Counted from the first letter of the stretch, positions 1 to 8,494 are shown. The stretch is DNA of 42,846 bases from Methanobacteriota archaeon (GCA_030054735.1 JASGVX010000104.1:1-42846); one strand, 5' to 3'. The notes: generated from the sequence alone by a model not told the origin. Numbers and translations: made by a program.

Positions 1-258
1 AGGGCAGTCTTTGTTCCAGCAAAAAAATTGTGAAAAATCGATTTCAGAAGTAATTATGATGCCTCCAAATAATAATAGATTCAAGATTATATAAAACTAT
101 GTCTATGATTTGGGGACACGACCCAAAAATGCCATCTGGAAAAATATTGATTTTCAAAAAAATCCAGAGGAATGTGGGATAAAAATTAATTGGGGATTTT
201 AAATAATATAAAATCCAGAAATTTTACTTCGGAGAGTGTGCAAAAAGAAACGAAAAAA
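1..258. other. Non-coding AT-rich edge
   Basis: No convincing gene is seen. The open frame that runs through the dispersed repeat from about 236 to 502 has no ribosome binding site and no recognisable protein sequence. Confidence 0.5.
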
Positions 259-322
259 CGCACATGAAATTCTTCGAATAACAGGCACAAAAATTGAAAA
301 TACTTGGAAGCACTTTCATGCC
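259..322 (+). repeat. Dispersed intergenic repeat R1, copy 1
   Basis: This is a roughly 65-bp sequence starting CGCACATGAAATTCTTCGAA and ending in GGAAGCACTTTCATGCC. Related copies lie at 1590-1653 (opposite strand), 4271-4336 and, interrupted, 18465-18612. The 3' end matches one arm of the palindrome at 23318-23357. It is non-coding and of unknown function. Confidence 0.7.
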
Positions 323-577
323 AAAATAAAGCTGCACTGGCGTACCCCGCAGCAAATAAGATGTCAAACTAAGAGGCATTCGACTGAATATGAGGAAACA
401 AATAAACATCCTATAGTAAAAACGACTGACTGGCCTGTAAGAAACTCAGAGCTAGAAATATCTGAAAACCCGATAAGAAAATGGCAAGAGCCCAGCAGGT
501 AAGATACTCTAAAAAAAGCAGCAATGATACAAACTGCAAAATATAAGAGAATAGATTTACAGAGAATTAAAAAGCTA

Positions 578-651
578 TGGGCCCGCTGCGATTCGAACGC
601 AGGACCTCACGGTTATCAGCCGTGCGCTCCACCAGGCTAAGCTACGGGCCC
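578..651 (-). tRNA. tRNA-Ile (anticodon GAT), copy 1
   Basis: Read on the minus strand, the 7-bp acceptor stem GGGCCCG pairs with CGGGCCC. The anticodon loop is CTGATAA, giving GAT (isoleucine). The T arm carries GTTCGAATC and the discriminator is A. CCA is not encoded. The second copy at 714-787 is identical across the whole gene. Confidence 0.95.
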
Positions 652-713
652 GAAATTAATGTAATTAATTAAGAAAACCTGAATTTCTCTGAAAAGAGAC
701 CGTTGGATTGTGG

Positions 714-787
714 TGGGCCCGCTGCGATTCGAACGCAGGACCTCACGGTTATCAGCCGTGCGCTCCACCAGGCTAAGCTACGGGCCC
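714..787 (-). tRNA. tRNA-Ile (anticodon GAT), copy 2
   Basis: An exact duplicate of the tRNA at 578-651, with 62 bp between them and the same orientation. The spacer is not part of the duplication, so either gene conversion or selection keeps the two identical (inference). Confidence 0.95.
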
Positions 788-1006
788 AGATCTCAGATTA
801 TTTCAAATTATCAGGGTTGAAAGGCTTTCTAGGGAAAGCATCTCAATCCGACAACAGTTCTAATACGCGAATTACTACTTATAACTTTTGCTCGATTATT
901 CGGGATTTTCCATACCCTGAATTTTGTTTACAGGAAGCGGCCACATGGCGACAGTTATATATACGACATTGAGTGTATGAGGAAGTGTTTCAAGTAAAAC
1001 ATACAT

Positions 1007-1078
1007 GGGCCGGTAGATCAGGGGAAGATCGCTACCTTGGCATGGTAGAGGCCTCGGGTTCAATTCCCGACCGGTCCA
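1007..1078 (+). tRNA. tRNA-Ala (anticodon GGC)
   Basis: The acceptor GGGCCGG pairs with CCGGTCC and includes the G3:U70 wobble pair that identifies alanine tRNAs. The anticodon stem-loop CTACC-TTGGCAT-GGTAG gives anticodon GGC. The T loop is GGTTCAATTCC and the discriminator is A. It runs opposite to the two tRNA-Ile genes. Confidence 0.93.
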
Positions 1079-1209
1079 CATTCTTTTCTAATTAAATGTG
1101 TAATTAAGCAGAAACCTTTATAGTTTTTAATCCTGCTACTTCTATTAAGAATTTAAAGATAGATTTTAGAGATCGGTTCCTGGATTTAGTTCCTGGATTT
1201 AATAACATT

Positions 1210-1472
1210 ATGACCAATCAGGAAGGGGTCCTGTATATAATCATATTTGTCAGTTTCTTTATATCCCCGGCAGGTATTCAACTTTGCCATATTAATGAAT
1301 CTGATGATATCATCTGGCTGATAATTGAACCCTGTTTTTTACAGGCTCGATGACTGTTCTTGCCCCAGCAATTCTGAATCCAGACCTTCTCAAATCCATT
1401 TTGGGTTTAACCAGTATTCTGACCTCTTATTCAATCATAGCAGTTATGGCCATTTCTCGGAAAGAAACATAG
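1210..1472 (+). pseudogene. Two short coupled reading frames, possible frameshifted small membrane protein
   Basis: A 47-codon frame from ATG 1210 (hydrophobic segment YIIIFVSFF) ends at TGA 1351-1353. That stop overlaps, as ATGA, the ATG at 1350 of a 40-codon frame ending at 1472 with a hydrophobic stretch SYSIIAVMAI and a basic end. The pair reads like one small two-helix membrane protein broken by a frameshift, or two coupled peptides. There is no strong Shine-Dalgarno and no family is recognised. It could be chance. Confidence 0.25.
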
Positions 1473-1589
1473 TCATCTTAAAGTGAATTTAAAAAACATA
1501 AAGAAACCTGTTTAGTATATATTCGATGACTCCATTTTCTCACAAAAAAGTAGAAAATGAAACGCATTAAAACGTTTCATTTTAGTTTT

Positions 1590-1653
1590 AGCATGAAAGT
1601 GCTTTCCAGCACTTTCATATTTTGTACCTGTTATTCGAAGAATTTCATATGCG
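1590..1653 (-). repeat. Dispersed intergenic repeat R1, copy 2
   Basis: Inverse of the repeat at 259-322. Here the hairpin part is GCATGAAAGTGC-TTTCCA-GCACTTTCAT. It lies just past the 3' end of the surface-protein gene and could act as its transcript end (inference). Confidence 0.65.
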
Positions 1654-1660
1654 TATCTGA

Positions 1661-3823
1661 TCATTTTGGTAGCTTTATATAAAATAGTGCACAGATCAGG
1701 CATAATAAGAGCATACCAAGTACACCATAATTAGGGGAAATTTCACGGTATTTTGTTTTTTCATTCTGGTCTTTATCCAGTCCCGTATTCAACCCTGTAG
1801 TTTCATTTCCTTCCCCTTGATGAAACCGTGTTTTCAGACCATTTTCATCTTCGGAAATATTTCCGGAGATACCTTTTGCCTTAGCTGTTATGGCAAAAGA
1901 GGAGAAGCCCGGAACATCGGTTGTGATGTAGAGGAATTTATCATCTTCTCCTGATAGGTTGCCAGCCAGCTGCTTCCATTCTTTGTTTTCATATCTGTTC
2001 AGGGTGATCGAGTCCTGATTTATACTTTTATCATCAAGCCAGGCTTTTTCAACTTTGAAACAGAGAACAGGATTTGCAATATTCTTTGAGGTCGCATATC
2101 CACTATTTCCAACCCAGACATTAAAAGACTTGTAAACCTCTCCTTCTGGCAGTTCGGAAACAAGTGAGGATTTCTTATTTAATTGCTCAACAATGGTTGT
2201 TATCTTGCCTGCATTTTTGATCGCATCAAAGCCCACATACACAACACATGTTGCGTTCTTTTTGAAATCAAACTTTACAGCCTTGCCATTGGTAATAAAT
2301 ACCTGGGAAAGTTCTTTTACTTCAACATTCCTGGCAGGCTCAGGAGATCCTCCTACAGCTCCTCCACCGCTGCTACGTCCTCCTGAACTTCCCCCACTAC
2401 TGCTTCCTCCTGAACTTTCTCCACTGCTGTCTCCTCCTGAACTTTCCTCCTCCATCACATTTATTGCATCTGTTTTTGAATCCGTACCGTTTTCATTGAT
2501 CGCTGTCAGTTTAGCGCTGTAAGTCCCTGAGGCATTATACACATAAACAAAACTTGGGTCGGTTGAATCCACAATTCCGTCATTGTTAACATCCCAGCTT
2601 CTAGATGTTGCATTTTTCGACAGATCAGTAAAGGTCACTGAAAGAGGTAAATAGCCACTGGTAGGATTAGCGCTGAAATTTGCTTCAGGTAAGATAGCAA
2701 TTTGTTTTTCCAGCACAGTTATCACAACAGTTTTCCAGGCTGTACCGTTTGCATTACTCCCCGTCAGGTTGACAGTATAGGCTCCTGGGTTTTCATAAAC
2801 ATAAGCAGGGTTCTGGACATCAGAGTCAGGTTGGCCATTGTTATCAAAGTCCCAGCTCAACGAATCTGCATTTTGTGAAAGGTCGGTGAACTGGACAGAG
2901 AGAGGGGCATTCCCACGGGTCGTACTTGCCTTAAAATTTACTGCAGGAAAAACCGGTTCAGGTTTCTTCTTAGGAGTTACCAGAGGCAGATAATCAATTA
3001 CATCGTCATAGATCTGATATGCTTCTTCCGCAATGCCGTCACCGTTTGTATCATTATGAGTCTGGGAAAAGCCGTCTCCCGAAGGAGATCCCCAGAAGTT
3101 GCCCCCTAAATACGGACCTCCTATAATATTTTTACCCGAAGTCATTTTAGTGTTTAAGATGAGATTACTATCTTCCTCTACCATCAGATTTACATTATTG
3201 CTGAAATAATTGTTATAAATTGAAGCAGAATCCTGGGATATACGGATGCCCACGCTACAGTCTTTAAACGTATTCCCGGTAACAACGTGACCACCTATCC
3301 CAGAAATAAAAGATATTCCCACTACACAGTTTTGGAACGTATTTCCAGTAATTTCATTATCCCTGCTGTCAAATACTGATACTCCGGTCGGACTCTCTGT
3401 AAAGAGGTTATTCATTATTACCTGATTTCCATACATGTAATTGTTACCTATACTTACACCACAGCCATTGAACTTGTTATTCCTGATTGTGCATGATACG
3501 CCGTCACCTTCAAAGTTTACATCCTGAGTGATTGTCAGCCCTTCAATTTTCGATTGTCTGAGAATATCAAAACCACCCACTGAAGGATACTCAGAAGCCC
3601 CTTTTATTGTCACGGATTTTTCCACCTGGATATGTTCATCAGGGTAAGTTCCGGGATATACTATTATCGTATCCCCATCAACAGCATCAAGCAAAGCAGC
3701 CTGGATAGTTGTATAATTTCCAGGCCCATCATCATCAACATAAATCGTTGCAGCTGACGCACTGCCGGCAAAAACCTGAAGTGCAAGAACCAGCGTAAAT
3801 AAAGTAGATAATGCTCTTTTCAT
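1661..3823 (-). CDS. NosD/PKD/PGF-pre-PGF domain surface protein
   Basis: A large exported protein, likely part of the cell envelope. From Met 3823 there is a signal peptide (MKRALSTLFTLVLALQVFAGSASA). A NosD-type right-handed beta-helix follows, with repeated N-x-F/N-x-I turns (about residues 25-240). Then come two PKD domains (about 285-370 and 380-460, with PLSVQFTD/PLSVTFTD and WDF/WDV cores), a Ser/Gly-rich linker (about 460-500), a PGF-pre-PGF domain of methanogen surface proteins, and a C-terminal membrane helix ending in a short Lys tail. It lacks a clear PGF-CTERM motif, so it is probably held by the helix itself. The frame opens 14 codons upstream (3865), but only the internal Met gives a normal signal peptide, so I chose it. 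Role: adhesion or envelope structure, by family. Confidence in the domains is high; the ligand is unknown. Confidence 0.85.
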   Translation of the reverse strand: MKRALSTLFTLVLALQVFAGSASAATIYVDDDGPGNYTTIQAALLDAVDGDTIIVYPGTYPDEHIQVEKSVTIKGASEYPSVGGFDILRQSKIEGLTITQDVNFEGDGVSCTIRNNKFNGCGVSIGNNYMYGNQVIMNNLFTESPTGVSVFDSRDNEITGNTFQNCVVGISFISGIGGHVVTGNTFKDCSVGIRISQDSASIYNNYFSNNVNLMVEEDSNLILNTKMTSGKNIIGGPYLGGNFWGSPSGDGFSQTHNDTNGDGIAEEAYQIYDDVIDYLPLVTPKKKPEPVFPAVNFKASTTRGNAPLSVQFTDLSQNADSLSWDFDNNGQPDSDVQNPAYVYENPGAYTVNLTGSNANGTAWKTVVITVLEKQIAILPEANFSANPTSGYLPLSVTFTDLSKNATSRSWDVNNDGIVDSTDPSFVYVYNASGTYSAKLTAINENGTDSKTDAINVMEEESSGGDSSGESSGGSSSGGSSGGRSSGGGAVGGSPEPARNVEVKELSQVFITNGKAVKFDFKKNATCVVYVGFDAIKNAGKITTIVEQLNKKSSLVSELPEGEVYKSFNVWVGNSGYATSKNIANPVLCFKVEKAWLDDKSINQDSITLNRYENKEWKQLAGNLSGEDDKFLYITTDVPGFSSFAITAKAKGISGNISEDENGLKTRFHQGEGNETTGLNTGLDKDQNEKTKYREISPNYGVLGMLLLCLICALFYIKLPK

Positions 3824-4145
3824 TTTCCACAAGATAAAAACCCCTACAAACTTTATATGTATCATAACATCAATAGTTGCCGCAAATTTAATTTTAACGG
3901 TATAAGATGCATAGCATGGTTATGATACTTGATTTAAAGGATTAAAGTATCTTAAACCATACTTTCTATATTTAAGAATAACTTATTTTACGAGATCAGC
4001 AATAAGATATAAAATTAACTAAATTGTTCTGCATTCGACTGAAAATTGTAATTTTTGCATGCATTAAATAAGAATAAGCTGGAATTTTTTCATAGGGTAG
4101 ACAAAAACATTCAAAATAGGACAGATAATTGATTATAGTCGAATA

Positions 4146-4166
4146 CCCCGCTAGCTTGCTGCGGGG
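4146..4166 (+). repeat. Hairpin resembling an IS200/IS605 element end
   Basis: CCCCGC and GCGGGG flank TAGCTTGCT, in which AGC and GCT can pair further and leave an unpaired T. IS200/IS605 transposon ends typically carry such imperfect subterminal hairpins. No transposase is next to it, so at most it is a relic. Confidence 0.4.
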
Positions 4167-4270
4167 ATGAAAAACTTCCCCGATAACCGTTGTTAAATAA
4201 CTGATTTTATATCTTTAATTACCTTTATACTGTTGATGGAATTACGACATGCAAACCATTGTGTATATAA

Positions 4271-4336
4271 AACGCACATGAAATTCTTCGAATAACAGGC
4301 ACAAAAAATGAAAGTACATGGAAGCACTTTCATGCT
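4271..4336 (+). repeat. Dispersed intergenic repeat R1, copy 3
   Basis: The same sequence as 259-322 with a few changes. It starts AACGCACATGAAATTCTTCG and ends with ATGGAAGCACTTTCATGC. Confidence 0.7.
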
Positions 4337-4571
4337 AAACAGGATATCAAAAGGGAGAAATTCAAAAGAGGAAGATTGTGGAAACAGAGATATTCACGCT
4401 TGATGAAAGGATAACAATAAATATCGGAATTGCCGCAATTTAGGAAAAAAGGAACAAGAGAGTAGGTGATGAGATTTTTCATCACGGACTTTCATGCCAG
4501 AGTAAAGTATAAACAAAACCTCTGGCACACTATTATTTAAGACAAAAAGGCTTAGCTTTCAGGTGGTTTAC

Positions 4572-5111
4572 ATGAAAGAATCCGTTCCGGAAATTCACAA
4601 AAAAAACGCTAAAAAATCTTATTCTTTTGCCGTAATCACAATTTCTACTTCAAGATACGAGATCTACGGAAGCACGATTTCTCCTGAAGAAGCAGAAGAC
4701 CATTCAGGAAAAGCCATAAAAGACCTTCTTGAAGGTGCAGGCAATAACGTTTCTTTTTACAGGCTTGTGCCTGACGAAAAAGATGCAATTCTTGATGCCC
4801 TTTTTTCTGCTCTTGACAGTTCTGCGGACGTCGTAATCACAAACGGAGGCACGGGACTCTCTCCGAAAGACCTTACTATCGAGTCCGTAACCCCTCTCTT
4901 TGATAAGGAAATTCCAGGTTTTGGGGAACTTTTCAGGTACAAAAGCCTTGAAGAAATAGATACGTCGGTAATCCTTACCAGGGCTTCTGCAGGAGTAATT
5001 AAAGGAAAGGCTGTATTTTGTCTTCCAGGGTCCCCAAATGCAGTGAAGCTTGCTATTTCTAAAATTATCATTCCTGAAGCCGGGCATATCGTCAGGCATG
5101 TGAAGGAATAA
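4572..5111 (+). CDS. moaB: MoaB/MogA-type molybdopterin adenylyltransferase
   Basis: A MoaB/MogA family protein of molybdenum/tungsten cofactor synthesis. Members adenylylate molybdopterin before metal insertion, in the cytoplasm. The family core is clear: AVITISTSRY near the N-terminus, the MPT-binding TNGGTGLSPKDLTIE, and the C-terminal CLPGSPNAVKLA loop. The frame opens at GTG 4563, but AGGTGG at 4561-4566 is a good Shine-Dalgarno for ATG 4572, so I start there. It sits about 1 kb upstream of modAB, which fits a molybdate/tungstate theme (methanogen formylmethanofuran dehydrogenases need this cofactor). Length is normal for the family. Confidence 0.92.
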   Translation: MKESVPEIHKKNAKKSYSFAVITISTSRYEIYGSTISPEEAEDHSGKAIKDLLEGAGNNVSFYRLVPDEKDAILDALFSALDSSADVVITNGGTGLSPKDLTIESVTPLFDKEIPGFGELFRYKSLEEIDTSVILTRASAGVIKGKAVFCLPGSPNAVKLAISKIIIPEAGHIVRHVKE

Positions 5112-5140
5112 AAGTTTAACACACTATATCAGGGGAAAGC

Positions 5141-5980
5141 ATGAGCCTGGGATATATAAAAAATCTGGCTGCCAGAACAATAAAGGAATGGATAGAAGAT
5201 GATGCACATACTTACAGCGCTGCACTGGCTTTTTATTTTGTGCTGAGCCTTCCTGCTCTTCTCTTATTTACGGTATCTATAGGAAGCTTTTTTTTAAAAT
5301 CAAAACAGCTTCAGGAAAAGATAATCGAAGATATGCAGGGCTTAGTTGACCAGAGTATAATCGATATGATAAATTCACTTTTTGAGAACACTCCTGAAGC
5401 TGATTTCCTCTCATTGGGAGCAATAATCGGTTTTTTGCTCCTTCTCTGGACTGCAAGCAATGTTTTCAGGCAATTAAAGAGTTTCCTTGAAAAAGCCTGG
5501 AATATCGAACCTCTTGAGCCCAAAACCATTAAAGACTTTATTAAGGATGCGGTCATCTCTTTTTTCATAGTCATAGGTCTTGGAGGGCTCTTTGTATTCA
5601 GTATAATTATAGAAGGAGTCCTTTATGCAGCTTCAAGCCTGCTCCGGGGATTTATCCCAATTTCACCTCTTTCCCAGTATGCTGGCTCAATAAGCAGTTT
5701 TCTAATCCTTGTGCTCTTTTTCATGCTCGTATACAGGGTATTGCCTGACTCAAAGCTTGCCCTGAAACCTGTTTTTCTGGGGTCGCTGGTAACAGTTTTT
5801 CTAATAAGCATAGGCAAGTATGCCATGGGCCTTTATCTCGGATATAGCAATCCTGTTAGTATTTATGGAGCTATCGGGTCTATTACAGGGCTGTTTCTGC
5901 TGATCTATTATTCCTCAATCATGATTACAATTGGTGCTGAGTTCACAAATGTTTATTCGGAATCACGGACTGATTCCTGA
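5141..5980 (+). CDS. YihY/BrkB-family membrane protein
   Basis: An integral membrane protein of the YihY/virulence factor BrkB family, normal length. The family N-terminus is visible (DDAHTYSAALAFYFVLSLPALLLF), followed by about six hydrophobic segments, including LSLGAIIGFLLLLWTASNVFRQL and the C-terminal IGSITGLFLLIYYSSIMITIGAEF. The ATG is preceded by AGGGGAAAGC. It begins 29 bp after moaB in the same direction and may be co-transcribed with it. The family was once called ribonuclease BN by mistake; its role is not well settled and nothing here fixes a substrate. Confidence 0.85.
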   Translation: MSLGYIKNLAARTIKEWIEDDAHTYSAALAFYFVLSLPALLLFTVSIGSFFLKSKQLQEKIIEDMQGLVDQSIIDMINSLFENTPEADFLSLGAIIGFLLLLWTASNVFRQLKSFLEKAWNIEPLEPKTIKDFIKDAVISFFIVIGLGGLFVFSIIIEGVLYAASSLLRGFIPISPLSQYAGSISSFLILVLFFMLVYRVLPDSKLALKPVFLGSLVTVFLISIGKYAMGLYLGYSNPVSIYGAIGSITGLFLLIYYSSIMITIGAEFTNVYSESRTDS

Positions 5981-6058
5981 GTTCAAATATATTTTATGCT
6001 TAAAATCACTTCTTTTACCAGCACAGGGAATCTTCTTATACTATTAAAATACAAAAAG

Positions 6059-6088
6059 AACCGTTATGTTTAAGTAAACACAACGGTT
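6059..6088. promoter_or_regulatory. Palindromic operator upstream of modA (ModE-box-like)
   Basis: A 30-bp palindrome with 14-bp arms that differ at one position: AACCGTTATGTTTA-AG-TAAACACAACGGTT (left 6059-6072, right 6075-6088). The CGTTATGT / ACACAACG half-sites resemble the CGTTATAT-type half-sites of bacterial ModE boxes. It lies just downstream of a TATA-like TATACTATTAAAAT (6038-6051), so it would cover the transcription start, as expected of a repressor site. The regulator itself is not in the window. Confidence 0.65.
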
Positions 6089-6119
6089 TATTACAAAAGT
6101 ATTTTGTTCAGGTGAGATT

Positions 6120-6947
6120 ATGAAAAAAGAACTGCTAGTTCTGTTAGTGTTATTAGGTGTATTCCTTGCAATAGGATGTACTGATGATGGAATCGAAGAC
6201 ACAAACAAAACAGGTACCTCAGCCCCAGCAGAAACCAGAGTTTCTAAGCAGGAGCCTGAAACTATAATGGTTTCTGCAGCTGCCAGCCTTACCGAAGCTT
6301 TTACGGATATGGAATCCCGCTTTGAAGCCCAAAACCCTGGGACTGATGTAAATCTGAACTTTGCAGGGTCTGGGAATCTTCGTGCGCAAATAGAAGGAGG
6401 AGCTCCTGTTGATGTTTTTGCTTCGGCTGACGAGAAAAACATGGACATACTTGCCACTAAAAGCCTTATTGATAACTCAACAAGAAAGGATTTTGCCCAG
6501 AACTCACTTGTGCTCATTGCTCCTGCAGCCAGCGGTTTTAATATAACGGAACTGGCAGACCTGACAGACCCTCAGGTTGAGAGAATCGCAATTGGAAACC
6601 CTGATACTGTTCCTGTTGGGAAATACACAAGTACCGCATTGACTGAAGCTGGCCTGTTGGATAAAACAAAAAATAAGTTTATACTTGCCGAAGACGTCAA
6701 ACAGGTTCTTACATATGTTGAGAGGGGAGAGGTAGACGCTGGTTTTGTCTATATGACCGATGCAAAAACTGCAGAGCCCGGAACTATTAAAGTAGTTACT
6801 AATCTGTCTGTCAGTACTCCTGTTAGATATCCGATAGCTGTGCTTTCCTCATCTGAGAATAAAGAAGTCGCACAGGAGTTTGTTGATTTCGTAACCGGAG
6901 AAGAAGGGCAGGAAATACTGCAAGAGTACGGCTTTACTCCCGAATAA
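6120..6947 (+). CDS. modA: Molybdate/tungstate ABC transporter substrate-binding lipoprotein
   Basis: Periplasm-side oxyanion-binding protein of a molybdate-type ABC importer. The signal sequence ends in a lipobox-like AIGC near residue 20, followed by a Thr/Ala/Pro-rich spacer, so it is probably lipid-anchored. The ModA family signatures are present: VSAAASLTEAF, NFAGSGNLRAQIEGGAPVDVFASAD, and the late YVERGEVDAGFVYMTDA and EFVDFVTGEEGQEIL. It is of ModA type, not the WtpA type often found in archaea. GGTGAG precedes the ATG by a few bases. It is followed after 10 bp by modB. Regulation probably runs through the palindrome at 6059-6088. Confidence 0.93.
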   Translation: MKKELLVLLVLLGVFLAIGCTDDGIEDTNKTGTSAPAETRVSKQEPETIMVSAAASLTEAFTDMESRFEAQNPGTDVNLNFAGSGNLRAQIEGGAPVDVFASADEKNMDILATKSLIDNSTRKDFAQNSLVLIAPAASGFNITELADLTDPQVERIAIGNPDTVPVGKYTSTALTEAGLLDKTKNKFILAEDVKQVLTYVERGEVDAGFVYMTDAKTAEPGTIKVVTNLSVSTPVRYPIAVLSSSENKEVAQEFVDFVTGEEGQEILQEYGFTPE

Positions 6948-6957
6948 ATGCATAAGA

Positions 6958-7641
6958 ATGGTCTCTATGCTTGACAGAATATGCTTTCCTTTATCTCTTA
7001 CACTCTGGATAGCAGCCATATCGTCTCTTCTCGTACTCTTAAGTGGCGTAAGCATAGCTTATATATTTGCAAGGTATGATTTCCGGGGAAAAAAACTTGC
7101 TGAGTTATTCGTAACTCTTCCCCTTGTCCTTCCCCCTACCGTAATTGGATATATCCTTGTTGTCCTTATGGGGAAAAACGGGTTTTTAGGACAGTTGATT
7201 TTCAAAATGTTTGGGACAGGAGTCATGTTTACATGGCAGGCAGCAGTTCTTGCAGCTTATACTGTTTCCCTTCCCCTTATGGTGAGAACCACACAGGCAG
7301 CTATAGAAGCAGTGGATAGGGAAGTGGAATATGCCGCCTATATCCTTGGTAGGACCGAGCTCGAGACTGCCCTATTGATAACATTGCCCCTTGCAAAAAG
7401 GGGGGTACTGGCAGGTCTGGTACTGAGTTTTGCAAGGGCTGTTGGAGAATTCGGAGCAACCCTTATGCTGGCAGGAAATATCCCCGGAAGAACGAACACG
7501 ATGTCAATTTCAATATACAGCGCTTTTCAGTCAGGTGACAATGAACTTGCCCAGGTGCTTGTTTTAATTCTTATTCTTATGTCCATGCTGACTATTGCAT
7601 TGACCGGAAGATTTGCCAGCCGGAAAAAGTTTGAGGTATAG
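6958..7641 (+). CDS. modB: Molybdate ABC transporter permease
   Basis: Membrane permease of the ModABC importer, 227 residues, with about five to six helices. The ABC-coupling (EAA) loop is clear: EAVDREVEYAAYILGRTELETALLITLPLAKRG is followed by LSFARAVGEFGATLMLAGNIPGRTNTM, the ModB signature. Start: ATG 6958, with only a weak ribosome site; Met 6967 is the alternative. No modC ATPase follows. The next 170 bp hold two palindromic repeat elements and then an unrelated minus-strand gene, so the ATPase is elsewhere or was lost. Confidence 0.92.
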   Translation: MVSMLDRICFPLSLTLWIAAISSLLVLLSGVSIAYIFARYDFRGKKLAELFVTLPLVLPPTVIGYILVVLMGKNGFLGQLIFKMFGTGVMFTWQAAVLAAYTVSLPLMVRTTQAAIEAVDREVEYAAYILGRTELETALLITLPLAKRGVLAGLVLSFARAVGEFGATLMLAGNIPGRTNTMSISIYSAFQSGDNELAQVLVLILILMSMLTIALTGRFASRKKFEV

Positions 7642-7661
7642 GCTTGAATGTTAAAATAGAG

Positions 7662-7749
7662 CTAGTGTCACGTCGGCAGTAAAATGTCACATATAGTCAG
7701 TTACAGCTATTCAGAATCCTTTAATCCTTGGGGATTGACAAGACACTAG
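7662..7749. repeat. MITE-like element family 1, copy 1
   Basis: An 88-bp non-coding element with terminal inverted repeats CTAGTGTC (7662-7669) and GACACTAG (7742-7749). The interior (TTACAGCTATTCAGAATCC, then TCCTTGGGGATTGAC) recurs in inverse orientation at 33546-33632 and, diverged, at 18481-18567. It carries no reading frame. Confidence 0.75.
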
Positions 7750-7751
7750 AC

Positions 7752-7808
7752 AGGTTGTCTCAAAACTATACCCGGCATTTAGAATTAACTTTATTTTTGA
7801 GACAGCCT
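7752..7808. repeat. Short inverted-repeat element, IS-end-like
   Basis: Arms AGGTTGTCTCAAAA (7752-7765) and TTTTGAGACAGCCT (7795-7808) match at 13 of 14 positions around a 29-bp middle. Sequences of the AGGCTGTCTCAAAA type are common at transposon ends, so this may be a minimal relic. Lying between convergent genes, it could also act as a two-way terminator (inference). Confidence 0.55.
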
Positions 7809-7852
7809 CACAGAAAAAATGCTGTTTTTTTGACATCTGCGGAAAGTCAGTT

Positions 7853-8263
7853 TTAAACAGCAATTTCCCCTATAATTATTGGAGTTTCATGATCCCAATA
7901 AAGATGTATAGTAGTGGTGCTCCAGCGGTTCAGAGATACTGAAGCTGTATCCTCTGCAGAACCGCTGTCTAATATAATTCTAAATGTATACTCTTTTGAT
8001 CCAAAAGAACTTCCCAGATTAGACGTTTTTTCTTTTGATACTGATTCGTTTGGATGAAGCTTGTATGATTCTTTGAATATAGATTCGTTATCAGAATCCA
8101 ATATTTCAACAGATATTTCATGGGTCCTGGCATCATGGTTTGTTAACTCAAAAAAATTAGGTAAAGCCGGACCGCCCAGAAGAAATATTAATGCATAATA
8201 ACCCACAATTGTAATTATAGGTATGATCAGCAAGATGAGAAGTATTTTTTTGATATTTTGCAT
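7853..8263 (-). CDS. Hypothetical membrane-anchored protein
   Basis: A small protein with one N-terminal membrane helix (IKKILLILLIIPIITIVGYYALIFLL) and an outside domain rich in beta-type segments: HEISVEILDSDNESIFKESYKL, then EYTFRIILDSG and ASVSLNRWSTTTIHLYWDHE. No family is recognised. The frame extends to 8305, but Met 8263 has GAGGG eight bases upstream, and the first 14 codons of the longer frame lie in sequence shared with other intergenic copies (near 12905, 15725 and 18365). I therefore start at 8263. Confidence 0.6.
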   Translation of the reverse strand: MQNIKKILLILLIIPIITIVGYYALIFLLGGPALPNFFELTNHDARTHEISVEILDSDNESIFKESYKLHPNESVSKEKTSNLGSSFGSKEYTFRIILDSGSAEDTASVSLNRWSTTTIHLYWDHETPIIIGEIAV

Positions 8264-8328
8264 TTGAAATCCCTCTATAATCTTTTTAATGTTAATTTTT
8301 TTCATGAATTACTTTTATAATTAATTTG

Positions 8329-8424
8329 TGGCCAAATCATCTAACTGAAAGAATAATCAAACCTAAATCCGAGTTTTTTGGAGATTTATAGAGCTATTTG
8401 ATTGTCAGTTAGATGATTTGGCCA
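8329..8424. repeat. MITE-like element family 2, copy 1
   Basis: A 96-bp element with perfect 20-bp terminal inverted repeats, TGGCCAAATCATCTAACTGA and its complement. Its centre includes AAACCTAAATCCGAGTTTTTT. Full copies of the same length lie at 12945-13040 and 15763-15858, and a truncated one at 18401-18451. No reading frame. Confidence 0.85.
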
Positions 8425-8494
8425 TAAAATTTAAGTAAATTATCTGACAAGTGTTAAAAAGAGGGCTAACAATGTCAAGATAGATATTTTTGGG
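8425..8494 (+). pseudogene. Relic of the 5' end of the membrane winged-helix regulator gene
   Basis: The sequence after the MITE copies the stretch that follows the MITE at 15859: AGTAAATT, the Shine-Dalgarno AGAGGGCTAACA, then ATGTCAAGA and GATATTTTTG. Here the fourth codon is a TAG stop, and similarity ends at about 8494. It is a broken duplicate of the start of the gene at 15907-16647. The following 240 bp up to 8731 contain nothing I can assign. Confidence 0.65.

Larger units (their letters stand above)
3866..4571. other. Intergenic region with repeats
   Basis: About 700 bp without a gene between the surface-protein gene and moaB. It holds a possible IS200/IS605-type end hairpin (4146-4166), an R1 repeat (4271-4336) and AT-rich promoter-like sequence. 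A second ACTTTCATGCC fragment lies near 4490. Confidence 0.6.

Noticed and set aside
236-502. 88-codon open frame on the plus strand
   Set aside because: It runs through dispersed repeat R1, has no ribosome site and no protein-like sequence.
703-972. 89-codon open frame over the second tRNA-Ile
   Set aside because: The first third is antisense tRNA and there is no start signal.
2183-2522. Plus-strand open frames inside the surface-protein gene
   Set aside because: Proline/serine-rich shadow frames caused by the Ser/Gly linker of the real minus-strand gene.
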